Shown: positions 10,600 to 22,349 of the stretch, piece after piece
Layout of the letters: each line of letters starts with the position of its first letter
Numbering within the stretch: the stretch's first letter is position 1
From: Auriscalpium vulgare
Taxonomy: Eukaryota; Basidiomycota; Agaricomycetes; Russulales; Auriscalpiaceae
DNA: 64,000 nt
Assembly (NCBI GenBank): GCA_019915015.1
Contig: JAHBBC010000026.1
Span: 434,001-498,000, forward strand
Direction of reading: 5' to 3'
The notes under the pieces: generated by a model
What the model was told of the DNA's origin: nothing
The model's database searches: none
Seen by the model: the letters and a program-made list of their open reading frames with translations, nothing else
Program-made: the position numbers and the translations under genes

Positions 10600-11560
10600 G
10601 TGTACACACCTATGACGAGAAGATAAAATGAAAGGTGGCGCTGTAATAGTATCGAATATCAGGATGTTGAACAAGAAAAAGAAACAGAGCTACGCACCAG
10701 GGCAGCGATCAGTCTAATCGAGAAAGATCAAGACGACGTCGGAAGACCCTATCGGCGCAGAGACTCGAGATACAACTTGATGGCTGCCTCGAATGGGAGA
10801 TGAGTTGGTGGTCGAGTGTGTGCAACGTCGAAGCCGCTTCTGGGAATCATATGAGAAGTGCAGTTGAGCGATATGCCCTACAGGCACGGTGAGCGACGAA
10901 CCTAATCAGAGAGAGGAGGTACGACAGTGTAATCTGTAGAAGCATTAATTGCGACCAATGCTATTGAGCGAGAAACGTAGACGGACCAGGGTAATCTGAG
11001 CCCTGGTGAGGCCCCAGACGACTCCCGGCGGTACTGCCAGTCAAAAGTCCCCTGCTTCAAGCACGCTATGCCTAGGGTATCGAGAAGGGTGCAGACTTAC
11101 GGAAGATCGCTGGAAAATATTTTGCTGCAGAGGGTATTGGGCAAGTAGAGGGAGCGCGATCGAGGCCGACGAGCACCCAAATCGTTGGCATCACGTGGGT
11201 AGTTCGACTGACTCGGCGCGCGCCTCGCGCGCTTGCCTCCTACTGCTACTGTCGCCGTGCTCCCAGCTCGCTCAGGTTACTCCCCACTCCTACAGCTTCA
11301 AATAGAACGTCTGGCGAATCTGGAATCAAGACGACTAGCCTCGCGGATTCAGCAGCTTCATGGCGGGAGCTCAGCTGGTTAGACGAAGACGTGCGCCACA
11401 TATTGATATGCTGTTTCCTTTGCCATGTCGCTCATCGTATCGCTTCCAGTGCCACTGCTAGCTCTCAGTATGGCGGCGCGTCCCATATTCAGAAACGCCG
11501 CCTTGCGACTCAGAGTAACCTTCTGTATGCAGCGGCTCGCGGACCTCCGCCAGGGTGAGA
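10600..11560. repeat. Upstream part of segmental duplication A (copy 2)
   Basis: Direct, diverged duplicate of 5085-6080, lying upstream of the intact F-box-like gene at 9310-10501. It is likely to contain that gene's promoter. ATCACGTGGG, containing the palindromic E-box-like core CACGTG, is conserved in both copies (about 5730 and 11190), which hints at a retained regulatory site. Confidence 0.65.
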
Positions 11561-13596
11561 CGCCAGATCCTTTACCAGAGCAGCCCGAACCGCTCGCTCC
11601 GCCTATCCACTCCCGCAGCCTGTCAAGGAAACGGATTTAAACGACGAGCCCTTTGGACTCGGCAGACTTCTAAGTAGTAGCGAGAGCGGACAGGTTCGTG
11701 GATGGTCAGTTTTGCTCCTCGCCGCGTCGCTGATCGCGCTGCTCCTCAGCGCCATTTGGCTCGTTTGCTGTGCTACAGCAAGACCCAAACCAAGACGCGA
11801 GGCATCGCGCGGTCGGACTGCGGGATTAGATAGCAGGTCGTAGCATGAGAACGGGCAGGCAAGACGGACAGGCAGTACTAGGTGGGCCTCGAAATGCTCT
11901 CGACCTATCTACAGCGCTGACACGGATTGTAGCTTCTCAATCGGACGCCGTACCACAGCATCGTCCATTCACGTCCGCGTGGTGGACGCTCTTGCGGCGC
12001 CACCATCGTTAGCGCTTCCAGAATTAAGCCTTCGCGAAGAACTTCCAGGAACATCTGCATCTAGCCAAACGACCATCGAATTCTCTTTACTATCCCACAG
12101 CTCCGATTCCAGAGGCTGAGTATCCTGAGCGCCATACACATCCTCGTCCATCAAATGTCGCTAATGCGGCTTCAGCAATTCCAGAACTTCGCTACGTAGT
12201 CGTGCATATCACACCAGAAGATACCTAGATTCACGCATCGCAGCCTCTCCCGTGCTCGCTTCCCAATATTGGGCGGTCATGGCATGCCCCTTCAACCACA
12301 AAACCGCAGTCAGTCCGCACATCCTACGAATATTGGCTGCATTGGCGGACCAAAGCGTCGTCTGGTGTGGGAGTATCGAGGACTGGGTAGGCGGTGAACA
12401 AACCGGCGCGCATACATTCAGCTTTCACCGGAATAATCCTGATGCGCCCTCTAATAGGTTTGCACGAAAATGTCAAGGTTAAATCCTGCGCTGCACTCAA
12501 ATCTTAACATGCATCTCTACTTGGTCTCATCGGGATACGGCCCAAAGTCTGTTGTTCGTCCGACTTCCTCCTCATGCTCACAGACAATGCTACCGCTTCT
12601 CTTCGTCTGCGGATGCCCACGTCGCTGCGCATGGACACCCGCTCCAGTTTTGCAATGCGAAACCGCGGAGATGTGTCGCGCTTGTGGTCGACGACCAATT
12701 GACATCGGCACATCATCTCACTGGACGATGGGCAAGAGCTGCGCAGGCCGGCGTTCGATACAGGGGAAGTTGTACACATCAACCTCTGCAATACAATGAA
12801 TTTTACTCCGCGACGTGACTGATAGTATCCGGGCTGAGTCCATCGCTCAAGCTGACAATACTCATGCACTTCCTCACGCTGACCTCACCGAACGTCGTCC
12901 GCCCCCTGCGCCTGGCGATGCTCACCGACGTATCCTCGAAGAATCTCATTTTACGCATATATGCACATGAATTTAAGCAATATCGTGACCATATGCATCT
13001 ACTTCAGTACACCCAGATGACAGAATGTCGCGACAACAAACGAATGATGCGAGAATACAGATAGAAATACATGCACAATCTGGATGAAGCATGAACGCGC
13101 ACGTGAAGTGTCACCGCCATCATCTCCCCTACCATGCTGCTATTATGATGTATAAAGAATGCAGGTGGAACTAAACTGAACCAGCTGCGCCGCAAGCCTG
13201 CATCCATGCTGCGGAAGCTTAAGTTCCTGCACAAGTATAATTAGTGCAATGTTAGATAACACAGAGCGAGACAAGGCACGCACCTTCGTGCACCGAGCTC
13301 CTCGTGATTCGAAAATAGCTCCATGTCAGGTCGCGGGCCTTGCATCGGCTGTAAGCTTGAGAGCTACAGGAGTGAAGCATAGTGGCTGAAACATACGCAC
13401 ATTCACAAGGCATGAAAGTGTATACCACGCCGAGCTCAGCTACTTCTCAATTCACAAAACTTGAGCAAAATGCGCGAACGGCAGAGCAAAGGGCCAGGAT
13501 GAGGAGCGCGATGCGGCGGTTAGCGGGCATAATGAAGGAAATGAGAGAGCTGGTTTCCTAGGGCGCATATGTCTGAAGGGTCTCATATAAGTAGGG
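11561..13596. other. 2 kb without a supported gene
   Basis: A further CAGGTTCG module lies near 11690. Open frames near 12470-12870 occur on both strands and overlap one another, with no family recognised and no clear exon structure. AT content rises around 12950-13260. I cannot support a gene here. Confidence 0.35.
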
Positions 13597-14725
13597 CGTG
13601 GTGTTTGGCTTTTGGGATCGTGCCAAACAGCGCGCGGTGCCTCCGAGATTGAAATAGCGCGTCGCGCGTCGGCCCCACGTGCTCAGCTTGGTGTATCATT
13701 TCAAGCGCTCTTTATCTTTTTGCTCTGTACCTACCAAGTACCATCAGACCGCACCGGATCCTTAACCTCTGTCTGATTCCTACCGAGCGCCAGCTCTGAG
13801 CGACCCGCACTCTCTGTGGTAGGTTTCGAGGCTCACAAGATGGATGCGCTGGCGGTTCCAAGTACGTCATGTATCCAACTCGTTCTTTTCATGTCGCCCA
13901 CGCAATTTTTCATGTAGCATTACCCACAGATCAAAGGCATCTTTGACGCCGCGCAAGTCAGCGCCTCATAGCAAGTCTAAACTCAAATATCAATGTCCCT
14001 GCGGCGTTGCTCATCGCGACCGTCGGTTGATTGAAACCGGTGATCACCGCTGTGGAGAAGATCTGGACGTTCAGACGGAGGAGGAGGGCACACAGGGCAC
14101 GAGAGCGTCGAGGAGCCTCAGGTGCGCGATGCATGCGCTGCTTTTACCGCCGTTCCTAACGCAATGTCCAGTTGAACCAAACGCCGGGCCATCGATCATA
14201 TCGACCGCAGTCAAAGCCACGCAGAACAGCCGTGCGTCGAAACGGAAGACTAAACTATTTAACGTGCTCGGAAAGCCGAACCGGGCGCATATGCCCAACT
14301 TTTGCAGCTGGGCTCCTAGTGACAGCTGACGGCTCCAGGTGCGTCATATCTGCACCGTTTTTTTCATCATATCGGCCCACGCGACTTTGTATGCAGCGTC
14401 ACAGTTACAGCGCACGACTTCCCACCTGATCAGAAACCAACATCAGACACCTCCAGTGTCCCCGTGGCCTTCTTCCGAGCCGAGCTATGACCCTACATGG
14501 CGCAGGGACGAGCGTCGACAAATGGCTATCAACGCCCGGAGGCTGAGCTGTATGCTAGGAATTAAGCCAGTCGGTTTGAATGGGCAGCCTCAGGTGCGCG
14601 GTGTATGCATTGTTTGCGTCTCCGTCACTGACACAGCGTCCAGTCGCAATCAGCCTCCGAGTCATCGATCATCTCGATCGCATCGCCCCGTCAGAGCCGC
14701 GCTCAACATCTGGCCACCGCGATCG
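13597..14725. repeat. Segmental duplication B (copy 2) with three module copies
   Basis: Aligns piecewise with 7716-8170 and contains three serial CAGGTGCG modules (about 14118, 14335 and 14592). The first and third are followed by a GTCCAGT string and ATCGATCAT, about 50 and 75-80 bp further on. The interval between the first and third modules is about 475 bp, with the second roughly in the middle, so this could be an old tandem array with a unit of about 220-260 bp. Confidence 0.45.
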
Positions 14726-15255
14726 AGCATAATGCAGGGAATTAGCGCCAGGGCGCCTCGTAGGGCAGGGTCCCATACGCCCAGCACAGGTATGAACGAC
14801 CCGCATACACGTCAATATCTGTACTAAAACACGACCATGGAAACGAGCCAATAGATGGCCGCCGAGGAGACCGATACTCCCATGCCCAAGCGCGCGCCGA
14901 CACCGCCGATTCAACATACATTCCGTGATCTCTTCGGCCTCGATGTCGACTGCCGGGACTTAGGTGGCGGCGTATACTAGGAAGGGCAACGTTTGGCCCT
15001 TGAGAAGAGCGCTCGGCTCGCGCTGATGGAGGTAGTACTGGAGGAGGAAAGGGACGGCGGGAATAGTCGTCGTAGTGCCAGGTGAGAGCATAGTGCTGCG
15101 CTCCGAGTCACGGTAGTGGCTCCTGACGCGGATTTTCTCGCACACGTTCCGCTCACCTGGCTCCAGGCCGCACCACGTTGGAGGAATTTTGCGGTCTGCG
15201 ATGCTTGTGTACTCACACACGGTCAAAGAAAATAAGATCAATTGATAGGACGACT

Positions 15256-16392
15256 TCATCTCTCGGACCGCGCTGCGGTGCTCGTAATTGAAATCCAATC
15301 TATGGCCATGGCACCCTGCACACATATATGTTAGAACGATGGTCGGGAGCACAGGAGTGTTGCGACGTACTCTGAACCTATCCGCGGTCAAGTAGGTCGC
15401 AAATTCCACGTGCATACCTTCACACTCGAGCATGATTTGAGCCTCCGTCGCCGGGCACAGGGCTCGAGTGGTCGTTACCAGGTGCAGCACGGGCAACGAG
15501 CGCAGGGCGCGGAGTAGGTGCCGCACGTCGACAGTGAGTACACCCGTCTCCGAGCTTTCGGTGCTTGCGTGGTATCCAACGTGCCTCAGTGTCGCAGGCA
15601 GCGCGACTGCAACGATGGGGTTGGAGGCAAACACGAGGGTCCGTAGTTGCAAGCAGCGGTCGAGGACGGCTTGCGGTGGCAGCTCGCGGTCGACGATCAG
15701 CGCCGTGAGACCGCCGAACGCCGTTGTGTGCGTGAATCCGGATGCCGTTTCGTTCCAATTCACGCGAGCCACCTCCAGCTCGCGCAGGGCAGATACATCG
15801 ACACTCCCGTCTAGAATCCACAGCGGTTGACCGTTACAACGGATCTTGAGGCCAGCCGGGGTGGAAAAGCGTCCGACCTTCTCCACGGGGTGTTCGAGCT
15901 GGAGACTCTGCAGGTCCGGCCAGAGGCTGGTAAAATGGGGAACAAGGCCGGCTCCACCGAGCATTATGAAGGAGGTTATCCGCAGCTTCAGCCGATGAAG
16001 ACCCTCCAGCAAATCTTCGACGGTGGACTGCCGTCGGTGGGCATTATGCCGGCGAAGATGACGAAGAGGCTGCTCACGCTCGGAGTCAGCGTGACGAAGG
16101 CGAGGAAGAAGTCGTTCATGATGGAGCCAGGCGAGTAAATGACACTGATGCTGCGAATGTACGTCCCGAGCAGCGCATTTCCTCGCATAGCCGCGACGAG
16201 GAGTTCAATGCGCTTCTCGGAGCCCGTCAGATGAGTGTTCCAAAAGAGAAGCCGCTGGGATGGGCCTGTCCAAGATTTGCATACGAGGGAGCAGGCGCAA
16301 AGCGTGCGGGAGTCGACATGTGCGTATTGTGAGCCACGAAAACCCCAGTTGATGATCTCGACGTGAACATCGTGCGGGAGCCTAGGGATCAT
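15256..16392 (-). pseudogene. F-box-like gene copy 5, frameshifted
   Basis: The N-terminal part (16392 to about 16020) reads IPRLPHDVHVEIINWGF, then TLCACSLVCKSW, then SQRLLFWNT, a clear F-box-like motif. The remainder continues in another frame from about 16040 (DLLEGLHRLKLRI onward), through LPPQAVLDRCLQLRTLVF and LPATLRHVGYHA, to AEFATYLTADRFR-type C-terminal sequence. A single small indel around 16020-16045 would explain the switch; an unrecognised intron is less likely. The last intron (15370-15316, GTACGT donor, CAG acceptor) is intact. The micro-exon reads AMAIDWIS and continues for 11 codons to a TGA at 15256, because the TGA present after DWI in most relatives is TCA here. Treat as a probable pseudogene. 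Confidence 0.6.
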
Positions 16393-17751
16393 GCTGGGAA
16401 ACACGAGCCGTGAGTCCTCTGTATGACCTGGGGCAATTAGAACATAAAAGTTGTCTCGATGGTACGATACGGAACTCTAGCGGTGTTTTCACCGCTGCGA
16501 AAAAATGTTGGGCCGCGAGTAGGTGGTGGTTAGAGCGGAAGAGCTGAAGGCATTACATAATACACGCTCTTCTAACTCAAACCACCTCGACGACCTAGGA
16601 CCACTCTGTCAACCATCCCATGAACGAGACGAGCCGCAATATAGACGCCTACCTACGACGAATTGACGGATAGAAAAGGACAAGCCCGCGCCGACCTCAA
16701 GTCGTCCTTTCCATGCTTTTCATGAGCACACAGGCACCTGCTGTCCCGCCGCGCGCAGAGAACGTTTGGATTCAACTTTCATACGGAAGCTCGGCGATGG
16801 TTGAGAAGACGGTAGGTAGGTCAGACAGAAACCTGAGGTGCGCCGTATGCCAGTTTATGCGCGCTTTCCTCTCCAACCGTCACTTACTCGCCATGCGACA
16901 CAGCGCGTCGAACGATCGAACATGATACCGAGCCATCGATGTTTGCAGTGCCGTCCAAGACCATCGCTTTGTCCTATATATTCTGGCTGTTTCGACTGGT
17001 CGGCGTCACGATGTCGTTTCATCCAAGCGCGCGGTAGCGCCGAGCATCCGTGCCATTTTGCTTTTGCTCTGGCTACCTGCTTACTATCTTCCTCATACAG
17101 CAGCCCTAACAACGAACAAGGTCCCATACATGAGTCTATGTCGCTTGGAGTTGAAGAGTTGGCTCGCGAAGACGACAGGCAGGCCGGACGGATAAGCCGC
17201 CAAGGTGCGTTGCGCACACGCTTTCTCCTTGTCTTCACTCACGTAGCTTCCACCAGCATGCAGGTGAACGAACACTGCAATCAGCGCGACACTCTGTAGG
17301 AAAAGGCGGTGTGTAGCACAGTAGGACTCGACGCAACATTTGGAGGCTGCATGGTCAGCTCGCGACCCCACTTCCCAGCAAGCACTCGGGGACACGCCGA
17401 CATCCGCGAGCACCCGCCGGGCCCCTTTCCACAGGACCGCACCCTCACGAGACACCCACTGCGTATTACGCTATGGTGCACGGGCATACAATAGGAAATA
17501 GATTAATGAATCTAGAGACAAACATTGGAATGCGCTCGGCAAATGCGAGAATGCGGCGACAGCTTGTAAACAGCCAAAATTTCACCCGATGACGAAGTAC
17601 CAGCTCGTGTCCGCCTGAAAGCCAGAATCTTGAGCCCAGCAATAGCGCATCGTGTGGTCAGACTGCATGAAATGGTGGCGGGAGGGACGCGAGTCGGGGA
17701 CGCGCCCACCGGGGGAACGAGTTGACCAGAAGAATAGGCAAAGGCAGGCCC
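16393..17751. other. Intergenic with module relics
   Basis: Two CAGGTGCG-type modules lie at about 16775-16930 and 17150-17230, again with a CATCGATG string nearby. The open frames over 16838-17299 are the same sequence read in several frames. No gene is supported. Confidence 0.4.
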
Positions 17752-18927
17752 CTAAATACTGTCTGCGTCTACGATGCGCTGGATAGTCATCAGGATACTG
17801 GCATGGAAACACGACATCCATCTCCGACTCACCTTGAACATACGCGCGTCGCCATATGTGGCGAACTCCACCCCGGGTAGCGTGCACCCTCGCTTCAGCT
17901 TGGCCAGTGTCCGCTTCGACAGCGCCCGCGTTGCCGTCACCAACTCCAGTATCGGTAGGGCGCGCAAGGCCTCGACGAGGTGCTGCACATCCACAGTGAT
18001 GAGACGCGTGGCGGTGCACGCATGGTACCCAACGTGTCGCAGAGTCACGGGAAGCGAGGTGGATACTGCAGGGCAAACCGCGAACACGAGGGTCTCCAGC
18101 TGCGGGCAGCGGTCCAAGACTCTCTTCGAGGGTATATCACCGTCGATGACTAGGGAAGTGATGTTCTCGAGTGCGGATGTGTCCATGAAACGATCCAGGC
18201 CGCTCGGATTAACCCAGGCGTCGGACACCTCGACTTCACGCAGCGCGTCTGGAATCCTGGGGAACACCCACGTAGGCCGACCGTTCCACCTAATTGCTAC
18301 GGCACGCGTAAATTTGGAAGGAGGGGGCGGAGAGAGAGTGCTGTGGGTGTCAGGGATGATATCAAGGCATGTCAGATCTGGCCAGAGGTCGATGAGTGGG
18401 CCGACGGAGTCGAATCGGCCGATGATTCGCAGTACCTTGATCCGCAGGTCCAGTCGACTTAGATTTTGCACCAGTCTGGACATGTCGATAATTTGGTTGG
18501 GGTATATAGCGAGGCCGGTGATATTTGGGCAAAGTGAAGGGAGGGTATGGACTTTGAAGTCGTCGGCAAAAGCATAATGGATGGGGAATAGGGATATGTC
18601 GAAAACGGTGATGCCTAGAGTGCGGACGTATGTCCCAAGAGTTGGATTTCTGCGAATGGAAAGGAAAAGCTGAGATATCCTTTCCGTCGACCCGGGCTCC
18701 ATAATCCAGGTCCGGCGGAAGAGAAGCCGCTGAGAGGGAGGTGCCCACGCTTTGCAGACGAGTGAGCATGCGGAGAGAGTTTGATAGTCAACGTTTGCAT
18801 GTTGCGAGGCGCGATACACCCACTCAATGATCTCGACGTGGACGTCGTACGGGAGAGGGGGAGCTGTCGCGGACGTCTTCAAGAATATCTTCTTGGCTAC
18901 CGACGCCGCCGCCGCCCCTATGTCCAT
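17752..18927 (-). CDS. F-box-like protein, intact copy 6
   Basis: Exon 1 runs 18927-17833 and the micro-exon 17778-17752, with a 54 bp GTGAGT...CAG intron; the protein is 373 residues. After a 24-residue Ala/Lys/Thr-rich leader, the F-box-like motif spans about residues 25-73 (LPYDVHVEIIEWVYRASQH, then TLSACSLVCKAW, then SQRLLFRRTW). Irregular leucine-rich segments follow (ALENITSLVIDGDIPSKRVL, then LETLVFAVCP, then LPVTLRHVGYHA). The tail reads RIVDADSI, the one intact copy in which Trp of the DWI signature is Ser. The ATG at 18927 is the only one upstream of the motif in frame. It faces the unrelated gene at 19179 across about 250 bp, so the two may share a promoter region. Confidence 0.7.
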   Translation of the reverse strand: MDIGAAAASVAKKIFLKTSATAPPLPYDVHVEIIEWVYRASQHANVDYQTLSACSLVCKAWAPPSQRLLFRRTWIMEPGSTERISQLFLSIRRNPTLGTYVRTLGITVFDISLFPIHYAFADDFKVHTLPSLCPNITGLAIYPNQIIDMSRLVQNLSRLDLRIKVLRIIGRFDSVGPLIDLWPDLTCLDIIPDTHSTLSPPPPSKFTRAVAIRWNGRPTWVFPRIPDALREVEVSDAWVNPSGLDRFMDTSALENITSLVIDGDIPSKRVLDRCPQLETLVFAVCPAVSTSLPVTLRHVGYHACTATRLITVDVQHLVEALRALPILELVTATRALSKRTLAKLKRGCTLPGVEFATYGDARMFKVSRRWMSCFHASILMTIQRIVDADSI

Positions 18928-19178
18928 CAGCAGCTAGTGAGTGCGCAGTCATTGCAGGATCAAGCACAATATAGCTCACCCGTGAGCTTTCTCTTGGCCG
19001 GCATTTGCTTGCAGTTTCCTGCCAGAGTGGTAGGTGGTCGATTCGCGCTGAGGTCAAGGGGCGTCGGACCTTGTACTGTATGGTAACGCTGTGACTGTAG
19101 TGACACATAGTATTTTCACCGACGACATCAAAGCTAGCAATAATCGTGCGCAGGCTCCCCGAACGTCAAAGCAGTAGA

Positions 19179-20149
19179 ATGCCGCCCAAGAGGAAGCTTA
19201 CAGGCAAGACATATGACCATAACATGTTCCTGCGCCAACTGACACCTGCGGCAGGCGCTGCAAAGGCGGCCGTGGCTGCGAAGAAATATCGTCAGCAGGA
19301 AGACAAAGGGTCTGGAAATAGCAGCGCAAATGAAGGATCTGGGGGAGACAAGATTGTGACCACAGGCAATGGAGCATCAAAGACTGCCAGCGATGCGCCC
19401 GTCGTCACCAAAGCCGCAGACGTCTCAAACACCACGGCCCCGACGCACCCCGCCTTTCTCCCCGCGCGCTTCTCCGGCAAATTCGACCTTTATTCCACGA
19501 ACCTTCCCTTCCTGCGCTCGCAGTACCTCCCGTCCGGCGCCCAGACTCCTAACTTTGCGGCCGTCTACACCAAGATCCTCTTCTTCCAGGCGAAGCCCGA
19601 CTTCAGCGCGCGCATTGCGTTGCGCGACGAGCCCGCGGACGGCGGCGGCTTTGCGTGTGCGGACATCAGCAACCCGATGAGCGATGAGCCAATCGAGCCG
19701 ATCTTCCTGGTCGACGCGCGCGTGGGCGATGACGTGGCGTTCAGCGCGCAAGAGACAGCGCTTGCCTCCACGGTCGGGCGCGGGCTGGGGTACGCTGCGA
19801 CGATGGAGCTGGATACGTCGGGCGACGATCACGGGATGGTTACGGCGGGCCATGGGGACTTCAAGATGCGCAAGGTGTGGGACGGCGGGGGTGGGAAGGA
19901 GCTGTTTGAAGGATATTGCACGCTGAACGTGCGTCAGTTTCACATTCTGCATGCCCAGCGCTGTCTTGCTCACCTTCGGGAACGCTCTGTATCTGCCAGC
20001 TCACGTACGGCCCCCTCCTACGCCGCAAGGGCCACGGATCCTTCGGCAATGCCATCGTCGGCTTCTGGGCTGTCCGGGCGCTGAAAGACGAGGCGGGCGA
20101 TGAAATCGGCATCGACGCCGACACCTGCGTCATGTCTGATGCGACTTGA
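19179..20149 (+). CDS. Hypothetical two-exon protein, 299 residues
   Basis: Exon 1 (19179-19928) and exon 2 (20000-20149) are separated by a 71 bp GTGCGT...CAG intron in phase 0. I do not recognise the family. The first 85 residues are basic, then Ala/Ser/Gly-rich and probably disordered (PPKRKLTGKTYDHNMF). The folded part contains FSGKFDLYSTNLPFLRSQYL, KILFFQAKPDFSARIALRD, VDARVGDDVAFSAQETAL and, across the splice, CTLN joined to LTYGPLLRRKGHGSFGNAIV. The open frame, codon use and the join across the intron support a real gene. Without splicing, translation would run into unrelated sequence. An in-frame GTG upstream (19146) is unlikely as a start. It is the only non-F-box gene inside the array. 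Confidence 0.7.
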
Positions 20150-21067
20150 AGTCGAGTTGATGTGTGCGAGGAGACTGGGTTCATGCGGGAACCGGCCGTC
20201 GCTGCTGCTCCTGCGTAGGTATCTAAAGAGTTGGTCATATGCGTGGAAGGTCTATTAGTAAAGATAGCCAAACGTACCATCGAAATATACTCTTGAATAG
20301 GATCCTAGAGGGAACTAAGACAGCCATGGCATAGAGCTAGCGTGCGCGTGTCCTAGCCACCCGCCAGGACCAGGCGGGATTGCGACTTGTTGGCGAGGCC
20401 GAGCGGCCAGTTTTCACGCTGCTTTTTTTGAAGTGAGACCTTCAAAAGCCAACTGAATATTTCTCTGCTGACCTGACTGATTAAATGCGGCGTTGAGAGC
20501 GAGCTGCGGCATGTTGGGCGAGGTGAATGCATCGGTCCTCTTGCCATAGGACCGATGCATTGAAAATACCCGCGTGACGGATGGTCACTAAGTCACGTCA
20601 CGTATGCTCTTCAATTTCCTACATTCAAGGGCAGCAGAAGGGCCCGAAGCTTGCTATGAATAGACTGAGTGCTTAAAGATTGGCCCGAGGGCATTAGAGC
20701 GTTGTCTCGCCGCACTTATTATTGCACTATGCAAGCACAGCTTGCCCGTAGCCATGCTTTCACCGTCCTCATCTTCATCCCAATCCAACAAGAATGCACA
20801 CATCGTCTTCATCTTTCAATAACATACTGCCCCGGGAAAACGACGCTCACTATTCGATACCCAAGTTCCCCGCCTCATTCTCGGTTTGACTGCTCCGGAT
20901 GTTGTGCTGGAGCGCGTCGATTTTTGAGCTGTTGGGTGACTCGGTGAGTTCGATTCCAGTCTGCGCTCGAGTGACATCACTTACCTTCGTCTCGATACCT
21001 CTGCGCAAAGAACAGGAGTGCCTCTCTTGAGCCCGCCGTTCAGGAAGGCACAGTCGCGGCCCTTGTG
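20150..21067. other. Intergenic; holds one palindromic CCGCCAGGACC motif
   Basis: I see no gene. At 20361-20377 there is CCGCCAGGACCAGGCGG, the same motif that recurs in the inverted-repeat element and in the 1.76 kb repeats. A perfect inverted repeat ATGCATCGGTCCT / AGGACCGATGCAT lies at 20528-20562. The last 80 bp belong to tandem duplication C. Confidence 0.4.
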
Positions 21068-22349
21068 TCAAATCCAGTCGACGTGCCTCGGGCGCTGTCG
21101 CTTGAATCAGTACCGCAATACCCATAGCGCACGGACGCAATTTTCCACTCACCCGAAAACACCCCGGCTCATCATACACCCCAAAATCCACCCCACGAAC
21201 CCGACACGCCCTCTCTAACTCCTCCAGCACCTCCTGCGACGACCAACGCGTCGCCGTGACGAGCCGCAGTCCGGTCAGCGCGCGGGCTGCATCCAAGAGC
21301 AGCCGCGCATGTGCAACCCGCTCCTCTCTGCCGCCGTGGAAGTGGTACCCTAGATGTTCCAGGGTCAATGGGAGTGCGTAGTCATGCTCCGGCAACCTCG
21401 TGAGCACGAGTGTCTCCAGGCATGGGAGCGCCTCGAGTAATGCCCGCGGCGGGACATCCGACCCATACCCCAAGACGAGTGTGCGCAGCTGTGCGAGCGT
21501 CCTTGACGGGAAGACGCCAACCCACTGTCTGGTGTCCGTCCAGTCGGCCTTGTGCAGCTCCAGGTCGCATAGCGCGGGCGCCCCCACTGCCACGGGCCTC
21601 AGGGAGATAGGCGTAGATATGTTCCACGGGCACGCCTCGAATATTTGCAGCGTGCGCGGCAGCATGGCAGAGCCATCCGTGTACCAGGAGATTGCGCTGA
21701 TGCTAGGCCATATATTTATGATTTGGTTGGCGAGCCCTGAGTTGCCCGTTATGCGGAGATAAAGGGGGCGGACGGGGATGGCTTGCAAGCGCGCGACAAA
21801 GGCGCTCTCGTTATGATGGGAATAACGGTCGCTGGCAAAGTAGTCACCGGTAATTGCTATACTGACGCCCACGACGTTCGTGCACAGCTCGAGCACATCG
21901 GCGTCGTTGCCTTTTTTCCCAGCGAGGTTGAGACTGATAGAGTGGACATACGCGGCCAGATGCGGCGCTGCGTGAAGCGTCCGGAGGAGTTTGAGTCTGA
22001 TTGTTGAATTCGAACTGAAGTCGTAGGAATGCAATCGGGGCAGGCGGCGGTAGAGGAGGCGTTGTGCGATGGGTGTCCAGCCTCGACATACAAGCGCACA
22101 CGACCGGAGAGTTGAATAATCGATGGTATTGTGCTGCGAGGACCGGTACACCCACTCGATGATGATGATCAGGACATCCAAAGGTACCGCAGTCGTGATA
22201 TTGCACGAAGGTGGGATGGCATCGATGGTGGGCCGCTGACAGGTGGAGCATGAGGTACGCCTACATGGATTCTGAACTACACACACCTTATTATCGAGTA
22301 GACCGAAGGTACAGATGTCTCGCAGTGCGGCAAAGAACACCGAGGACAT
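21068..22349 (-). CDS. F-box-like protein copy 7, start uncertain
   Basis: Exon 1 ends at 21153 and the micro-exon is 21100-21068, with a 52 bp GTGAGT...AAG intron; the tail is RQRPRHVDWI. The frame is open from an ATG at 22349, which would give 409 residues with the F-box-like motif (VPLDVLIIIIEWVYRSSQH, then TLRSCALVCRGW, then AQRLLYRRLP) unusually deep at about residue 55. In its close paralogue at 23708-24807 the protein starts with an ATG just before this motif. The aligned codon here is ACG (22196-22194). Either the start moved upstream, adding about 50 odd residues, or this copy lost its start. The leucine-rich body (ALLEALPCLETLVLTRLPEH, then LGYHFHGG) is intact. Confidence 0.6.

Noticed and set aside
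20528..20562. Perfect inverted repeat as a MITE
   Set aside because: The arms are only 13 bp with a short loop and no target duplication was seen; it may be a hairpin or chance.
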